The translations under genes and the position numbers were made by a program. Shown here piece after piece: positions 49,001 through 61,600 of a stretch of 64,000 nucleotides of DNA. The stretch's first letter is position 1; every line of letters begins with the position of its first letter. The stretch comes from Populus alba (lineage: Eukaryota > Streptophyta > Magnoliopsida > Malpighiales > Salicaceae). The notes under the pieces are model-generated. The model saw nothing but the letters and a program-made list of their open reading frames with translations. It made no database searches and had not been told where the DNA came from. The stretch spans positions 1,682,392-1,746,391 of the forward strand of contig NC_133297.1 of NCBI RefSeq assembly GCF_005239225.2, read 5' to 3'.

Positions 49001-52000
49001 TTTTTATTTTAAAAATATTTTTTAAAAATAAAAAAATATTATTTTTATGTATTTTAACATGAAAATTATTTTAAAAAACAACTATAACCAAACTGCTAAA
49101 CACTTTAAAAAAAGCAAAATAACATAGAGTGAAAAGATTTACTAAAATAATAAATTTATAAAAATTATTCAAACTAAAGGTATATTATAACATGGATGAA
49201 CACAGAGCTAAATTAGTCATCTTCATGCATGTTCATTTTCTTTTTCTTTTTTAATGAGAGGAGACATGCATGCTCTTATATTTTGATTAATACACAAAGT
49301 TAAAAATATAAAAGCTATCCATTTTATTTATGCAAATAAATAAAAAAAATATAATTTTAAAGTAGATATATTATATTTCAGAAATGAAATATTTATTAAA
49401 TATTATTTTTTTAAGTGTGACCAGAAAAAAATATTTTATATAATTGTTTTAAAATGGTATGATTTTAATAAATTTTTTCCTGTGCTAGTTAAAAAAAAAA
49501 AAAAAAAAAAAAAACCCGAAACAGGGCATGGGTTAGTTTTGTCTGATTCAGTTGACGTGGCAACGTGGGACCAGGAACTGTAACGGGCCTCACTGCGAGC
49601 ATTTAAAAATCTTTGGCCACGTCGATAGAATGCCAGCCAGAACCCACTTAATTTAGCCCGAGTTCCAAGAGAATCATAGTCTAGGGATTCGCAAAGAGAC
49701 GCCAAGTGGGGACCACCAACATGATTTTCCGATTCATGCATCCATCGTACGACTCGAATGAAGAGCACCTGACGTCTGCTAATGAGAGCGTGTGGGAGGA
49801 TATTTTATCCGTACGGATTGTTTACACCAACTCTTTGATTGTTTTATTGCTTTCATATCTAACTCGTATCTATTAATTTTCATATCCTTTATTTATTAAA
49901 CTCGTTCACCCTATTGGTTGCTTTAGGTTTTAATTGAATTAAAAAATATTGATTTTATTAAATTTGATTTGAGTGATTTAGTCAAATTGAATTTAAATTT
50001 AATAATATAATTGAAAAATAAATAAATAAATATTTATTACTTTTTTTTAAAAAATTGATCCAATAATTTATATATTAACATTATAACTCAATAACTCATA
50101 TTTTTATCCCATCAAACCTTTAATCATAATTAGAAATGTTTTTGATGTTGTGATATTTTTTTCAAGATATTTTTCATTTATAATATATTATATATTTTTT
50201 AAATTTATTTATCATATCAACATATTAAAACAATAAAAAATATTAAAAATTTAAATTTAAAATTTTTAAAAACTTTTAGCAAATAATATTTTAATTGCGG
50301 TGGAAATTACACTCTAACAATGATCATAGATAGCAAATTTTGTTTTCAATAACACAATAACACTTGGAAAATGAGAGATCATCAATTCATATATTTTTTT
50401 TATTATTATTCTCTCTCTACCCAAAAGTTATCAATGCGTACACATAGAGAAATATTGAGTCAGTCATGTATGGTGGTAGTTAAAATAGACATGATTAGAG
50501 TGCCGGTTTTAAATATATAATCTGTTTAAATTTTTTATTTAAAAATATATTAAATATATTTTTTAAAATTGTTAATATTAATATATTAAAATTATAAAAA
50601 ATGAATAAAAATATAAATTTAATATTTTTTTTCAAGCAAAACATATTTTTAAAATACTAAATAATACAATTCGCCATATTCCTAAATACCCAATTAGTCT
50701 CTCGATGTCTGCATAATATCATCTTAACAGCTTTCATTATGAGCATTCAGTTCAAATTTTCGGTGTGGGTGTCGAAAATCTCCATATGGTTTGGTTCCGA
50801 TCAAATGTTTCTAAAGCAAAAATTAGGATCAGATAGATAAAAATAGTTTGATCGAATAATTTTCACCGTCTCCCCGAAATGGAACATAAACTGTGTAAAT
50901 GCAAAAAAACAAGACAAAACAGAGAGAGCATCCACTTATGGTTCCGAGCATCTATAATAAAATAATTGTGGGCTAACATCAAAACTCGATTTAAGTACTA
51001 GAAAGATGTCCAAACTCAGCAAATTACTTTGATGTTTTTATTTGCTCAGTGGTACTTTATCATTTCTTAGACGGTTTTAAAAGCAACAATTTACCTAACC
51101 TGACATCAATGAAATCCTTAAAAACATGAGATTGGGTACCTCAACTACTTGTTCGAAATTGACTCCCAGGATGGTTGTAACGTAATTTGACTCGGTGTGA
51201 TCATGAGCCATCATCCTTTAACCGCCTACCGCCCGCCGCCGACGCAAAGGAAGATATTTCAATGCAATGCAGACCGTCCAATCTTCCACATCCCATCTTA
51301 TAACTTTCCATTTTCAGCCGAACCAAATGTAAGATATTCAAACATTCGTTGCCATGGAATGCTGTTTTTTTCTCTTTAAACCTCTTATAAATTTAACAAA
51401 TAACATTATTTTGAACTTCTTCACTTTCATTTTGTATAAAAAAAACTTTTTAAAAATTCGGATGACAAATCCAGTCATCCACCAAAAAAAAAAAATCAAC
51501 TTTTTAAACGGTTTAAAAAAAATATTTAATTAGAGCTAGATTCTAAATTAAAAGGTCACCATATCAACACATCCCATTAAGTTTAATTACATTAAAATAG
51601 ATTAGAATATTGCAGCTTAATTGATTAGATTCTAAGTTTGTTTTTAAAAGATTAACAATTCGAATTCCACAAATCTCAAAACCACTGGAGACTTACATGG
51701 TTGTTAACTTCATGGCATGTAGGATTAATAAAGATACGCGCAAGCTAATCTGAACACTCACATTAATAATAATAAAAAAAATTTAATTTAGGAAATTACT
51801 AAAAAAAAATTAAAAACATCTCTTGAAATCAGGATGAAAATGATACTTCGAGGAATCCATTTTGGCTTTCCCCTCTAAAGTAATCCAACTTGTTGATAAA
51901 ACGTCATCTGTCTCCATTTATAATCGTTGATATCATTATTCGCTAACGTTGTGACTTGTTGAGAGAACATCATTATCCATGTAGTCAATATATATATTAA

Positions 52001-52379
52001 TCAACCAGGTGGATTACAACTAATATATAGTTTGTAATATTTTAATAGGTTAATTAAACAAACGATTTGCCGAAATCAACAAGTCTTGTGGTTGCCTATC
52101 AATTATGCAATCCTGTGACTACACATCCTCTCGGATTTGTTGCGTCTTGGCATGGGAAACCAAACAATTTTGGATCACGTCAAAAGGGCTGGACCTGAGC
52201 CACTTGCTCCCTTGATGGCTACGACATTACGGTCAAAGGTTGGCCAATTATTTGATAGGTGGACTCACAAGAGATAAAACCAACCTTGGCAAAAATGAAA
52301 AAATAAACGTGTTTTGTTATTTGCTGGGTTAACGTACAAATTGCTTATTAACTATCTGTTGTAGATTTTTTTTTTTACT
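45525..52379. other. Gene desert
   Basis: Mostly AT-rich sequence with homopolymers, a compound microsatellite (46011-46084) and MITE-like AT cores near 48960-49120. Patches of more balanced composition at about 46200-46450, 46780-47330 and 49520-49790 have chance frames, but none shows a domain I recognise. No RNA gene identified. Confidence 0.45.
46011..46084. repeat. Compound (TA)n(GA)n microsatellite
   Basis: About 36 bp of TA directly followed by about 38 bp of GA. Likely polymorphic in length. Confidence 0.92.
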
Positions 52380-53040
52380 TTTTATTTAATTTTTTTAATT
52401 TATTTTTTTAATATTAAAATTTTGTATATTCAGTTATCACACTTTTATATTACATATTCTAAGTTTGACGAGTTAACCTGATTAGACAAGTTAACCAAGT
52501 TGATTCGTATTTTTTTTCCTAGTTTAATTATTTCAATTTTATCTTTTAATATTAATTTGATTGAGAATTAAATTTCATGATTTATTTTGTTTACTTTTCA
52601 TTAAATTATCGTGATCTCATAAGGAGATTTTACAGTACCCCTCCTTGCAAAACACTATTCTTTGGAATAATGCTTTGTTTTTTTTTTTTTTTTTTTCAGT
52701 TAATCTTTTTTTTTGTTTAATTTCATTCTTTAATATTATTTTTTTTCTATTTATTTATCACACTTGTATGACATGACCTTGCAACTAAACCCACATCCAA
52801 GGCTCTTGGGTCAGACATTACAGACAGATTCACTTAAAATTGGATCATGTAAATTTAATATTATTGTTAATATTAAAAATATTTTTATTTGTATTATTGA
52901 TATTATTACTGGTATTATAACTAATATTACAAATATTACTCTTGAGGCAGACTTTGTAGCCATACCCAAGGTTCTTGAGTCTTGCTTTGCAGATAGACCT
53001 AATATTTTTGGGTCTTAGCTTTTTTTAATATTTTTTATGC
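52380..53040. repeat. Decayed LTR-like repeat
   Basis: Contains repeating phrases (CCAAGGCTCTTGGGTCAGAC and CCCAAGGTTCTTGAGTC) and TTTTATCTTTTAATATTAATTTGATTGAGAATTAAATTTCATG wording also present in the array at 63080-64000. Resembles noncoding parts of plant LTR retroelements. Boundaries are approximate. Confidence 0.4.
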
Positions 53041-53364
53041 AAAAAAAATTGATTTGTAGCGTAGCATAGGCCACCTAACTAGTAATAGCTAAATGAGGAA
53101 TAGAGGGGGATAATGAAGGCTATTCTCCATGGGAGGTCCATGCTAGGATTTTTTTTGGGGGGGAGTGGACGTGATAGAAACATTGAAAAACTTCTCACCT
53201 TTTCTTCTAACGTGGAAGAACTAGCTAACCCAAGCTTCTAATGCCATCTAGCCCTTATTGGACATGGCTTTTCAGGTAAGATAGCAAATTAATTTTAGTT
53301 AATTTAATTTTTATTTTATTTTGAAAGATAACTTATATTATTTTTTTTGTTGTTTAGACCTTCA

Positions 53365-53990
53365 TGATGTGTAACCACACTAGGAGTAGGTGGGCTGAAG
53401 AGATAATGGCTATAAAGAAGGCTTTTGAGCAGTATTGTGCATATAAGTCTGAAGTACGCAACTTATAGAAGAAAAGATTGCTCAAGATATTGAAATAAAC
53501 TCTCTTCAAACTAAGTATTCTAGGCTACAAAGACATATAAGAACTCAAACCTATCTCTTAGAGTCAACTGAACAACAACTGGTGGAAACTTATAGTTGTA
53601 TTGACCTCCTAGAGAGAGGGGGAGGTCGTGTCCCTAACAAGGGTTGAGCTTAAAAGGAAAAGGGACACCCTAAGAGAAAAGCTGAAAATAACAAGGGAGG
53701 AGGTTCAAAACCTTTTTTTTATTAAGTATGTAAAACTTGAAGAATTCCTCCTAAATGTTTTGGTTTAAATATAGGGAGTTCGTGTCTCTAATAAAAACAT
53801 CATGGGAGACACTCTTCTTGGTCATGCCAAACTTGTATTTCTTCAACCTGTTTACAGGAATACACATTAACTTTAGTGAGATTTTTTCAAATGACCAAGT
53901 CCTGAATTTCACTGATGTCTTCCCAATTAGAGCTACCTCAATCAGAAGTGGAGTTTATCTGGCCTAGAAACACCTTGCTTGGAGATGTAA
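53365..53990 (+). pseudogene. Frameshifted coding relic, coiled-coil-like, unknown family
   Basis: Joining short frames gives long Glu/Lys/Leu-rich stretches (for example AEEIMAIKKAFEQY and EKIAQDIEINSLQTKYSRL, then REKLKITREEVQNLFF), interrupted by several stops and shifts. The composition suggests a decayed coiled-coil protein, perhaps gag-like or from a transposon. It lies next to the Gypsy relic but on the opposite strand. Function not assigned. Confidence 0.35.
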
Positions 53991-54475
53991 GTTCCTTTAG
54001 GGTTGTTTTTTTTTTTTTTTTTATTATTATAATGTATTGAATACTAGGGCTTTTCAAACTTTGAATTTGGCCGTAAAGTTTATATATTACTTACATCATT
54101 ATTGTATTTGAGTATGCTAACAAGTTTTGTTGTGAGTCTAAATGGGTCCAACACCTACTATTAAAAATATAGATCTTGAATACTTAGAAAAATTCTTATG
54201 AAAAATGTTAACACTGACAAGGAAAGTTTAAAAAGTTTAAACAATCAACCTCCAACAAGGGCTATATCACAACATGTACCCAAATATCTAAGTTGCTCTC
54301 GGCCTGGGGCAGAGATAGGTTCTCTGTGTTAGGTAGTAATCTATATGTTGTTTAGACCCAAGATGTTAGATAACAAGGTGTTCGTGATAGTCAAGAGTGT
54401 TATCCCTGCGGAGGTAATTGGGATTATTATTCGTAGAGAGACCGCTGAACAATACCTTGGAGATTACCTTTAAAG

Positions 54476-54770
54476 AGAACTCATACCATCCCCTGAGACT
54501 TTATAAGGGCTACTACCTTTCAAAAAACTAAGTATTTCCTTTAGAGATTGATGTTTATAGTACTAAAAAGACCACATAAAAGTACTTGTGGGGAGGACAC
54601 ATATCATCTCTTGGGACTTTGTAAGGGTTACTGCCTTTAGAGAGCAAGCTCATCCTTTGAAGATTGGTGCATATAGCAAAAAAGAGACTACATTTATCCC
54701 TTAAAGAGTGCCCATAGGGAGAACATATATCATCTATTAGGACGTTGTAGGCCAAACACAATGATAAAGA
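54476..54770. repeat. Tandem repeat of about 116-126 bp, 2.5 copies
   Basis: Units start GAGAACTCATACCATC (54476), GAGGACACATATCATC (about 54592) and GAGAACATATATCATC (about 54718). Each is followed by a GGGACTTTGTAAGGG-like phrase. They lie just beyond the integrase end of the Gypsy relic, where 3' UTR or LTR repeats are common. Confidence 0.65.
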
Positions 54771-54814
54771 AATGAAAATATCTATATATGAAAATATATT
54801 TTCATATTCATTAT

Positions 54815-55876
54815 GATACATTTTAAATGCTCTCAGTGCCAAGTGTGAGGGAGATTCTTCCATTCTATATCTTATAAATGATAAGTGTTGGCTTTGATAA
54901 TTTTTATAACTTTGAAGGGATCATCCTATTTTAGAGATAGTTTGCCTTTACTCTATCTATTACCCGTAGCCTCTAGTTTTTTTAACCTTGCCATCGTGAT
55001 AATGAGTAGTCTAAGCCTATAGACTTCATTCCTAACTGTAGCTTTCAGACATGACTCTTCTAGGAAGCCGAGGTTGGTTATGAGACCTTGTTCATTACCT
55101 TCTAAGGTATAGTGAACAACTTAGTGGCCTGAACATTCTATTTTAGCTGGAATCATGACTTATGTCCTATATATAAGAAGAAATGGTGTCGTAAGTTCTA
55201 GAAAGAAGCAAAGGAAATGCTACTGCTTACTATCCCATCAATCAAATGTCACTAATCCGTCCTGATAGTAAATCCTTTCTCTTGCCAGTCTCAACACTGG
55301 ATTTTTTTTACTGGCATTAGTTTTGAAGAAGGAATTCCCACCTTGACCATAACTTTTGTAGAGAGGATGTCAACTATACCACTATCATCTACCAGTATCT
55401 GATATACTCTGTGATTAGAGATAATGAAGGAAATGACAAGAGCGTGCTCATATGGAAAAGTCACTTATTTTCCATCTTTAGGAGTAATGACTATTGACCC
55501 GTTCCATTTAACCAACAATCTAGCAATAGTGAGCACTTGTCTACCATACTTCCTCTTTCCATTATCAGAGTCCCTCCCTAATTGAGGTTGCTCCTAAAAT
55601 TACATTAATCTCAAGTAAAGTTGTAGCGTATTGACCATGATCTTTTTTATTTTGCTTAAAACAAAAATCTTTCTTTAGAAACTGGTGAAGGTAGCCCTCA
55701 GGGATTAGTCTTTCAATTTCTTTCTTCAAGACATAACATTTCCTTGAAGTTGGCTGACTGTCAAGCATAAATTTTTTTAGTGTGGCATGTTTTTCAAAGC
55801 CACGCTTCCCTCTTGTTTGTTCAATGATCAAGAAGCAAATCAAAGATTTGTAGGATAGATCATTGTGTAGTTTCAC
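54815..55876 (-). mobile_element. Internally deleted Ty3/Gypsy retrotransposon: gag/protease followed by integrase C-terminus
   Basis: Read on the minus strand from 55876: a gag C-terminal stretch with EIERLIPEGYLHQFLKK and CFKQNKKD, then an aspartic protease active-site region ILVDDSGIVDIL (about 55396-55360). From about 55215 the typical end of integrase follows: TPFLLIYRT and MIPAKIE, LITNLGFLEE, KGKLSLK, DPFKVIKI, then NTYHL and LPHTWH..EHLK near 54840. Reverse transcriptase and RNase H (about 2 kb in intact elements) are absent between them. Several stops and frameshifts are present, so it is a dead, non-autonomous remnant. Element class is from established Gypsy polyprotein order. Confidence 0.75.
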
Positions 55877-57321
55877 TTACAATTAAACAATTTTTTTAGT
55901 TTCTAAGTTCTAAATAATTATTATTGATTTTGTATGATGTTAAAATTTACTTGAAGGGATCATTTAGGGAGAGAAATATCGATGGATGTGACTCAAGAAG
56001 ACTAGACACAAAAGAAAAATGGATAAGGATAAATTATTATGTGGTTTCACTTACAATTGGACAATTTCTTGGTTTTAAACTTGGACATGCCAATTTAATT
56101 TGAACTTGAATGATAGTGACTCGACTTCAACTTAATAAGTGAGTACTTTTTAGATAGTTGTTTTACATAATTGGTAAGGTATGAATATTATTAATTTCAA
56201 CTTGAAGTCAGCTCAATTTAATCCAATATATATATATAAAACACAAACACACACACACATATTTTTATTGAATAATTAATTATAATGAATAACCATATAG
56301 ATACTCAAAATTAAATAAATAATTTATAAATATTTAATAAAAAAAATATAAATAATACAAAAATATGACTAATGAATACCCATTGCCATCCCTGTTCAGG
56401 CCCCAATTAATTGTTTTTTTTTTCTGATAGTAATGGAGGCGTCATCTAGACAGGGACTCCGAACGGCCAGCACTCTCCTGGTCCCATTTCATGCGGTGTT
56501 GGGCTTGACTTGGATAAACACCTACCCTTGGAAAATTCAGTGTTGCTTCAAATTATTGAAAAGAAATGCGTGGGCTTGGTTTTATTTTACTCCTCCGAGC
56601 AATATTGGTTTTATGAGTTTTTCTCATTTATTTATTCTCCATCATTATTTTTTATTGATTAAAATACATGTTGATTACCTTATTTTCATTCCATGTGAAT
56701 GTTTGGTATCATCGGTAATAAATAAAATAAAACTAAAACAGAATAAAATAAAAAACTTTATTCATTGATTAGACTATCAAATTATTTTTGTTACCTAAGA
56801 GGCTTTGTTCTCTGGCTTAAAAAAAGTAGCAGAATGATAAATTTTGATCAATATCCACAACTCTATCTATAGCATAAATAATCTTGATAAATTAATACTC
56901 GGTAAATTAATAGTGTTAATTACATAATATTTTCTTGGGTCTCGATTTAAAGTTTAAATAATATCTCGATTAAATAATATTTTAATTAATTAATAAGTAT
57001 TCACTGCCCAAGAGTATTAATTTATAGAGATTTAATATTTTTCTTACATTTCATGTGCAAATTCAATTTTCCTCCTCCCCTTTCTTTCTTTTTATTTTTC
57101 CTGTAATAGAAAAAAAACGTTTTTCCCCATGATCTTGGCACATGCCTTGTTTCTTAAAAAATGTACCTGAGCAATAATCAATCTTCTCTTAATTAATCAC
57201 CAGACTATAAAAATGCTTCCACTTTGCTTTCAAAATGGGGCGAGAGGCGAGACTGAGAAAACAAGAAAGAGGACTGTCTCGTTTGCGACATCTCAACGCA
57301 AAGTGAGAGAGAACCTGAACG
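55877..57321. other. Intergenic before the esterase gene
   Basis: AT-rich, with a short (TA)n/(CA)n patch near 56227-56261. A frame at 56433-56768 begins in balanced sequence but runs into AT-rich DNA and has no recognised domain. The esterase promoter includes CTATAAAAA at 57205-57213. Confidence 0.45.
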
Positions 57322-58488
57322 ATGCTTTCCTTGTTGTTCTTGGTTCTTCTAATTCAAGCCAATCTATCCATGTCTGAACAACTGCCTCAAAACATATTTA
57401 TCTTGGCCGGACAGAGCAACATGGCCGGCCGTGGAGGCGTAGTCAACAACACCAAGAACGGCATCGCCTCATGGGACGGCATTGTTCCTGTTCAATGCCA
57501 ACCAAACCCATCGATTCTCCGGCTAAGTGCCAGCCTCACATGGGTCCAAGCCCATGAACCTCTACACGCCGACATTGATTATAACAAGACCAACGGGGTT
57601 GGACCAGGGATGTCGTTTGCCAACGCAATCTTGACTAAAGTGCCTAACTTCGGTTCCATTGGTTTAGTACCGTGCGCCATGGGAGGCACTTCTATAAGTG
57701 AATGGGCAAAGGGAGGTTTCCTCTATGACCAGTTGGTGAGGAGGACTCAGTTTGCTCTGCAGAGGGGGGGAGTCATTAGAGCCATGTTATGGTATCAAGG
57801 AGAAAGTGATACCCAAATCAGAGAAGATGCTGATGCGTATAAAGGAAGGCTGGACAGATTTTTCATAGATCTCCGCGCAGATCTAGGGTATCCAACGCTA
57901 CCTATAATCCAGGTAATTATGGGCTGTTCTTTTACATCTGTCTGGATTGCTTCTAAACATCATCCACACCATTTTAAAACATGTAAACTAAATCTACAAT
58001 TGCAATCAAGTCCCAGGAATCCTGGCCTTCTTGACTAGATGCTTGAACAAAAAAATATAAAGAAAGTTTGATGAAACAAGACAGCATGTTCAGACAACAA
58101 AAACAAAGAATAAAATTAAAATGTGAGTGTGGATAACCAGCTCACCAGTTCTGAAGCAACGAACGTTAATTGTTTAAATTGTTAGGTGGCTCTGGCATCC
58201 GGGGAGGGGCCGTATGTGGAGATTGTGAGAAACGCTCAGCTGGGAATTAACCTTCCTAACGTGCAGTGTGTTGACGCCAAGGGACTTCCACTCGAACCGG
58301 ATAGGGTGCACCTTACCACGCCGGCTCAGGTTCAACTCGGTCAGGTTTTGACCGATGCATTTCTTCAATCTTTGCCTAGCCCAATTCACATTGCCAATAA
58401 TTCTTGTAGGAGATTTTCAAATCTCATGTTTCACTTTCTTATCGGTCCATTGTTGAGATTTGTTTTGTTCATTGTACCTTTTACGTAG
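57322..58488 (+). CDS. Probable carbohydrate esterase (SGNH/SASA family, At4g34215-like)
   Basis: Two exons, 57322-57912 and 58186-58488, joined in phase 0 (GTAATT donor, TGTTAG acceptor); 297 residues. A hydrophobic N-terminus (1-16) could be a signal peptide. The nucleophile block is ILAGQSNMAGRG with Ser32. Further family blocks are PCAMGGTSISEWAKGG, then MLWYQGESDT and the C-terminal catalytic pair in LEPDRVHLT (Asp236, His239). Family members are SASA/DUF303-type esterases that remove acetyl groups from carbohydrates; the natural substrate in plants is not established. The core ends near residue 258 in relatives; here about 35 further residues include a hydrophobic tail. TATA-like CTATAAAAA lies about 110 bp upstream. 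Confidence 0.9.
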
Positions 58489-58684
58489 ATTTTTTTCCTC
58501 TTAATTACAACTTGCAGCTACAGTGACTTGTAGAACTGCTAGAATGTTTCAGCAAAGCCGAAGGGCGTGTCTATTGAACAAAAGTTATTTAAATGGAACT
58601 GACTCGTGAACTCTGTCGCGCGTCAAAATCCACGTGGCGTCTGATTGTAATTTTTCATTTGTTTTTGCTTGATTTATTTTTTTT
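58489..58684. other. 3' flank of the esterase gene
   Basis: A short spacer that probably holds the esterase 3' UTR. No gene recognised. Confidence 0.5.
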
Positions 58685-61600
58685 GGAGTCGCCACCTAGT
58701 ATTATGATCACTAGGAATCCTAACTAGTCTTTCAGAGATTCTAAGGCAAGGGACTGGTTGCGTAAAGGGAAGATATTAGCACCCCTAGTACGCCCTACCT
58801 AAGGTAAGTTGTTTGGTGTTTGGTTTGCTCTATAATTGCTATGGTGTTGGTGTTTTCTAATCCCATCAGTTTTTCTAGGTTTGATTCAAATAAAATTTAT
58901 TTGGATAGAAATCTAAGGAGATTCCATGTGCTTTGAAATCTCATTTTTCCCTTAGTATTTCAAGAGTTTGCGACTCGTAAATCGCAAAGAGGATAGACCA
59001 AAAAATTTAGAAATCTAGGACGCTAAAAAAACCTATATTTTTTAGTATTTTATACTATCATGGCTCGTAAACCGTGGAGCAAAAATAAATAAATTGAAAT
59101 GTCCTCAATTATAATCAAGGCTTTTTTCAAGGATGTGTACGGATTTATTACTCACATTAATATTTTGGATATTCGTCCCTTAAAGATTTCTTTATCCAAA
59201 CATTAGCGGTGAATAATAGATGAATTCCCCCTACCCAAAATAAGATTTTTATATTTTTTTTAATATTGGCCAATACCCTTTGGAGTTTTACAAACATGTT
59301 GTAAAATCCAAAAATACAAGAAAAACAATTTTGTTGTGTTTAAGAAATCCATGCGAAAACACTTTTTTTTTTAAAAAAAACTTCCAATATTTTTTGTATA
59401 TATATAAAAAAGACATTCAAAACATATTAGGATATTGGTCGTATGCAACACATAAGAAAACAAATTTGATATATATGTATATTTATCACATTGCATCAAA
59501 AAAAAAAAAAAACCAAGTATTCTAAACACAAGACTAATATTTTTATAATAAAAAGAATTCAGACCTTAAAATAAACATACCAAAAAAAATCATAAATCAC
59601 TTTCTCTTTATTTTATTTAAAAAAAAAAAGTTAGTAAGTCCGGCTAGGTCACTTGCCCAAACAAGTGACCCGGTGGGACAAAAAAAGAAAAGGGGTGCAG
59701 TTTATAAAATACTGTTCAAGTGAATTAATTCACTTGAACGGTGCAAACTTAAAACAGAAAAATATATGCTGCGGGGTGAAGAGAAAAACAGACCTGGGAA
59801 CGGAAGCGAAGAAGCTGCAGCAACGTTGAAGGCGTGATGGTTGATCTGTGTTCGTCTGTTTCAAATCTTTTCCTCCTGCTCTGTATTTGCGCCTGTTTTT
59901 TCTGGTTTTTTCTCTCCTCTGCGTCTTTGTCAGTCCCTCTACAACGGGTTCTTGCACTTCCTTCGTCCCTGCTGCGGATCCTGGCGACGAAGAAACTGCA
60001 ATGGTGTTGGAAGAGTGATGGTTGCTCGGTCTGCGTCTGTCCTTCTTCTTATGTTTCTGTGTTTGGGTCTGCTTATTGCCTCCTTCTTTACTCTACACCT
60101 CTGTCACTTTCTCTACTGATTCCTAATTTTCTTTTCCCGTTTCTACAGTTTTTATTTGCAGAAAACAAGTGGAGCAAAGGCTTTTTTCTTGTTTTCTTTT
60201 GTTGTCTCTCTCTCGTTCTCTATTCTCTCCTCTCTTTTCTTATTTTTCTGCTCCCCTTTTTTGCTCTCTTTTTTGGTTGCCTCTCCGTGGAGATGATGAG
60301 GGAGATGGCGATGAAGCGTGTTATGCTGGTTGAGTTCACGCCCCTGCCTCTGTATTTTTTTTTTCGACAGTGTAGTTCTGCTCTCTTTTTTTCTTTCGTT
60401 CCTCTCCTTTCTGTCCTCTCTCCTCTTCTCCCCTTTTAGGTCAGCAGCCGAGGATTCTATATAGCCTATACATGGCTTTATTGAGGACACAAATATTACA
60501 TTAACTCTATGGTGTAATATCGGGTGAGCAGAAATAGGAAACCAGAATATTTGATTCTTATTCTGTGATCAGTAGTGATTTCTTTCCTAGTTAGAGGATG
60601 GTGCAACTCTTTTCTTTCCTTCCATAGAGTCAGCTGCTCCATTTAAAATGAAGCAATAAAAACATGGTTTGCAGATAAAAGGAAAGAAGATAACCAGGGT
60701 AGCTGTGTAGAGAAAAAGGAAAGAAAGAAATTGCGGATGGGGAGGCATTGTTTTCCTTTTCTGATCTAATTCATGTTCTTCAATTTCGTCACCCAGTAAA
60801 AATTTTTCTAATTTTATCTTCAATCAACTCCCTTATTTTAACACCTTTTCCATTTGATCCTTGGTTCGTAAAAGGGCTTCAAGTTGGCTTGCAAATGGTC
60901 TTCAATCTTTAAGCATCTTGCAATTGTGTCCCTGCAAACTTGGGAAAAAAAATCCTTCTCGCGGTAGAAATCCTCGCTTTCACACTAGATATTCAAACGG
61001 GAATATCTTGAGTTTCTGATATTGAAATCAAGCGATTTCAAACCCAAATTCATCTACGTGTCCTGGACTACAACTTTGATGAACGATTCAAAGTGAGATA
61101 AATTCGCTTTGAATAACAGAATTGCAACCAAACTCAGCTGGAAACCTTCTCGCGGTAGGATTCTATGTTTTCATGCTAAATTTTAAACAGGAATATCTTG
61201 AGCTTCTGATATCAAAATTAAGCGATTCAAAAGCCTAAATTTATCTACGCATCCAGGACTACAACTTTGATGAAGGAGTCGAAACGAGATAAAATCTTTT
61301 TACAGAACAAAAACTGGCAGTAATCTATGTGGTCAAAAGGGATCTCTAGGTCTAACTAAAAAACTGACGAATGCCGAGAATCCTGATATGACTGAAAGTA
61401 TGAACTAAGAACAAAAATCACAAAAACTAGGCCAAAAAGTAGAGTTTTTTTTAGTGCAGACTCGGGTCAATATCCTTCTCATGGTGGAATTCTCTGCTTT
61501 TACGTTAGATATTCAAACGGGAATATCTTGAGCTTTTGATATCAAAATCAAGCGATTCAGAAGCCAAAATTATTCTACGCGTCTAGGACTACAACTTTGA

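Noticed and set aside
49436..49768. A 110-residue open frame on the minus strand
   Set aside because: Part of it is a poly-Phe run from a T-homopolymer and it has no homology I recognise; composition is locally balanced but evidence for a gene is insufficient.
54300..54460. Possible coding exon
   Set aside because: No frame stays open and the block fits with the repeat-rich flank of the Gypsy relic.
55565..55876. A 103-residue minus-strand frame as an independent gene
   Set aside because: Its sequence is a gag C-terminal segment of a Ty3/Gypsy polyprotein and continues, with stops, into protease; treated as part of the relic.
56433..56768. A 111-residue plus-strand frame
   Set aside because: Begins in balanced sequence but its second half is translated AT-rich DNA; no domain.
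59834..60439. A 201-residue open frame, very hydrophobic
   Set aside because: It lies in a pyrimidine-rich noncoding part of a repeat; Phe/Leu/Ser/Cys richness is what CT-rich DNA encodes in any frame, and overlapping frames are equally long.
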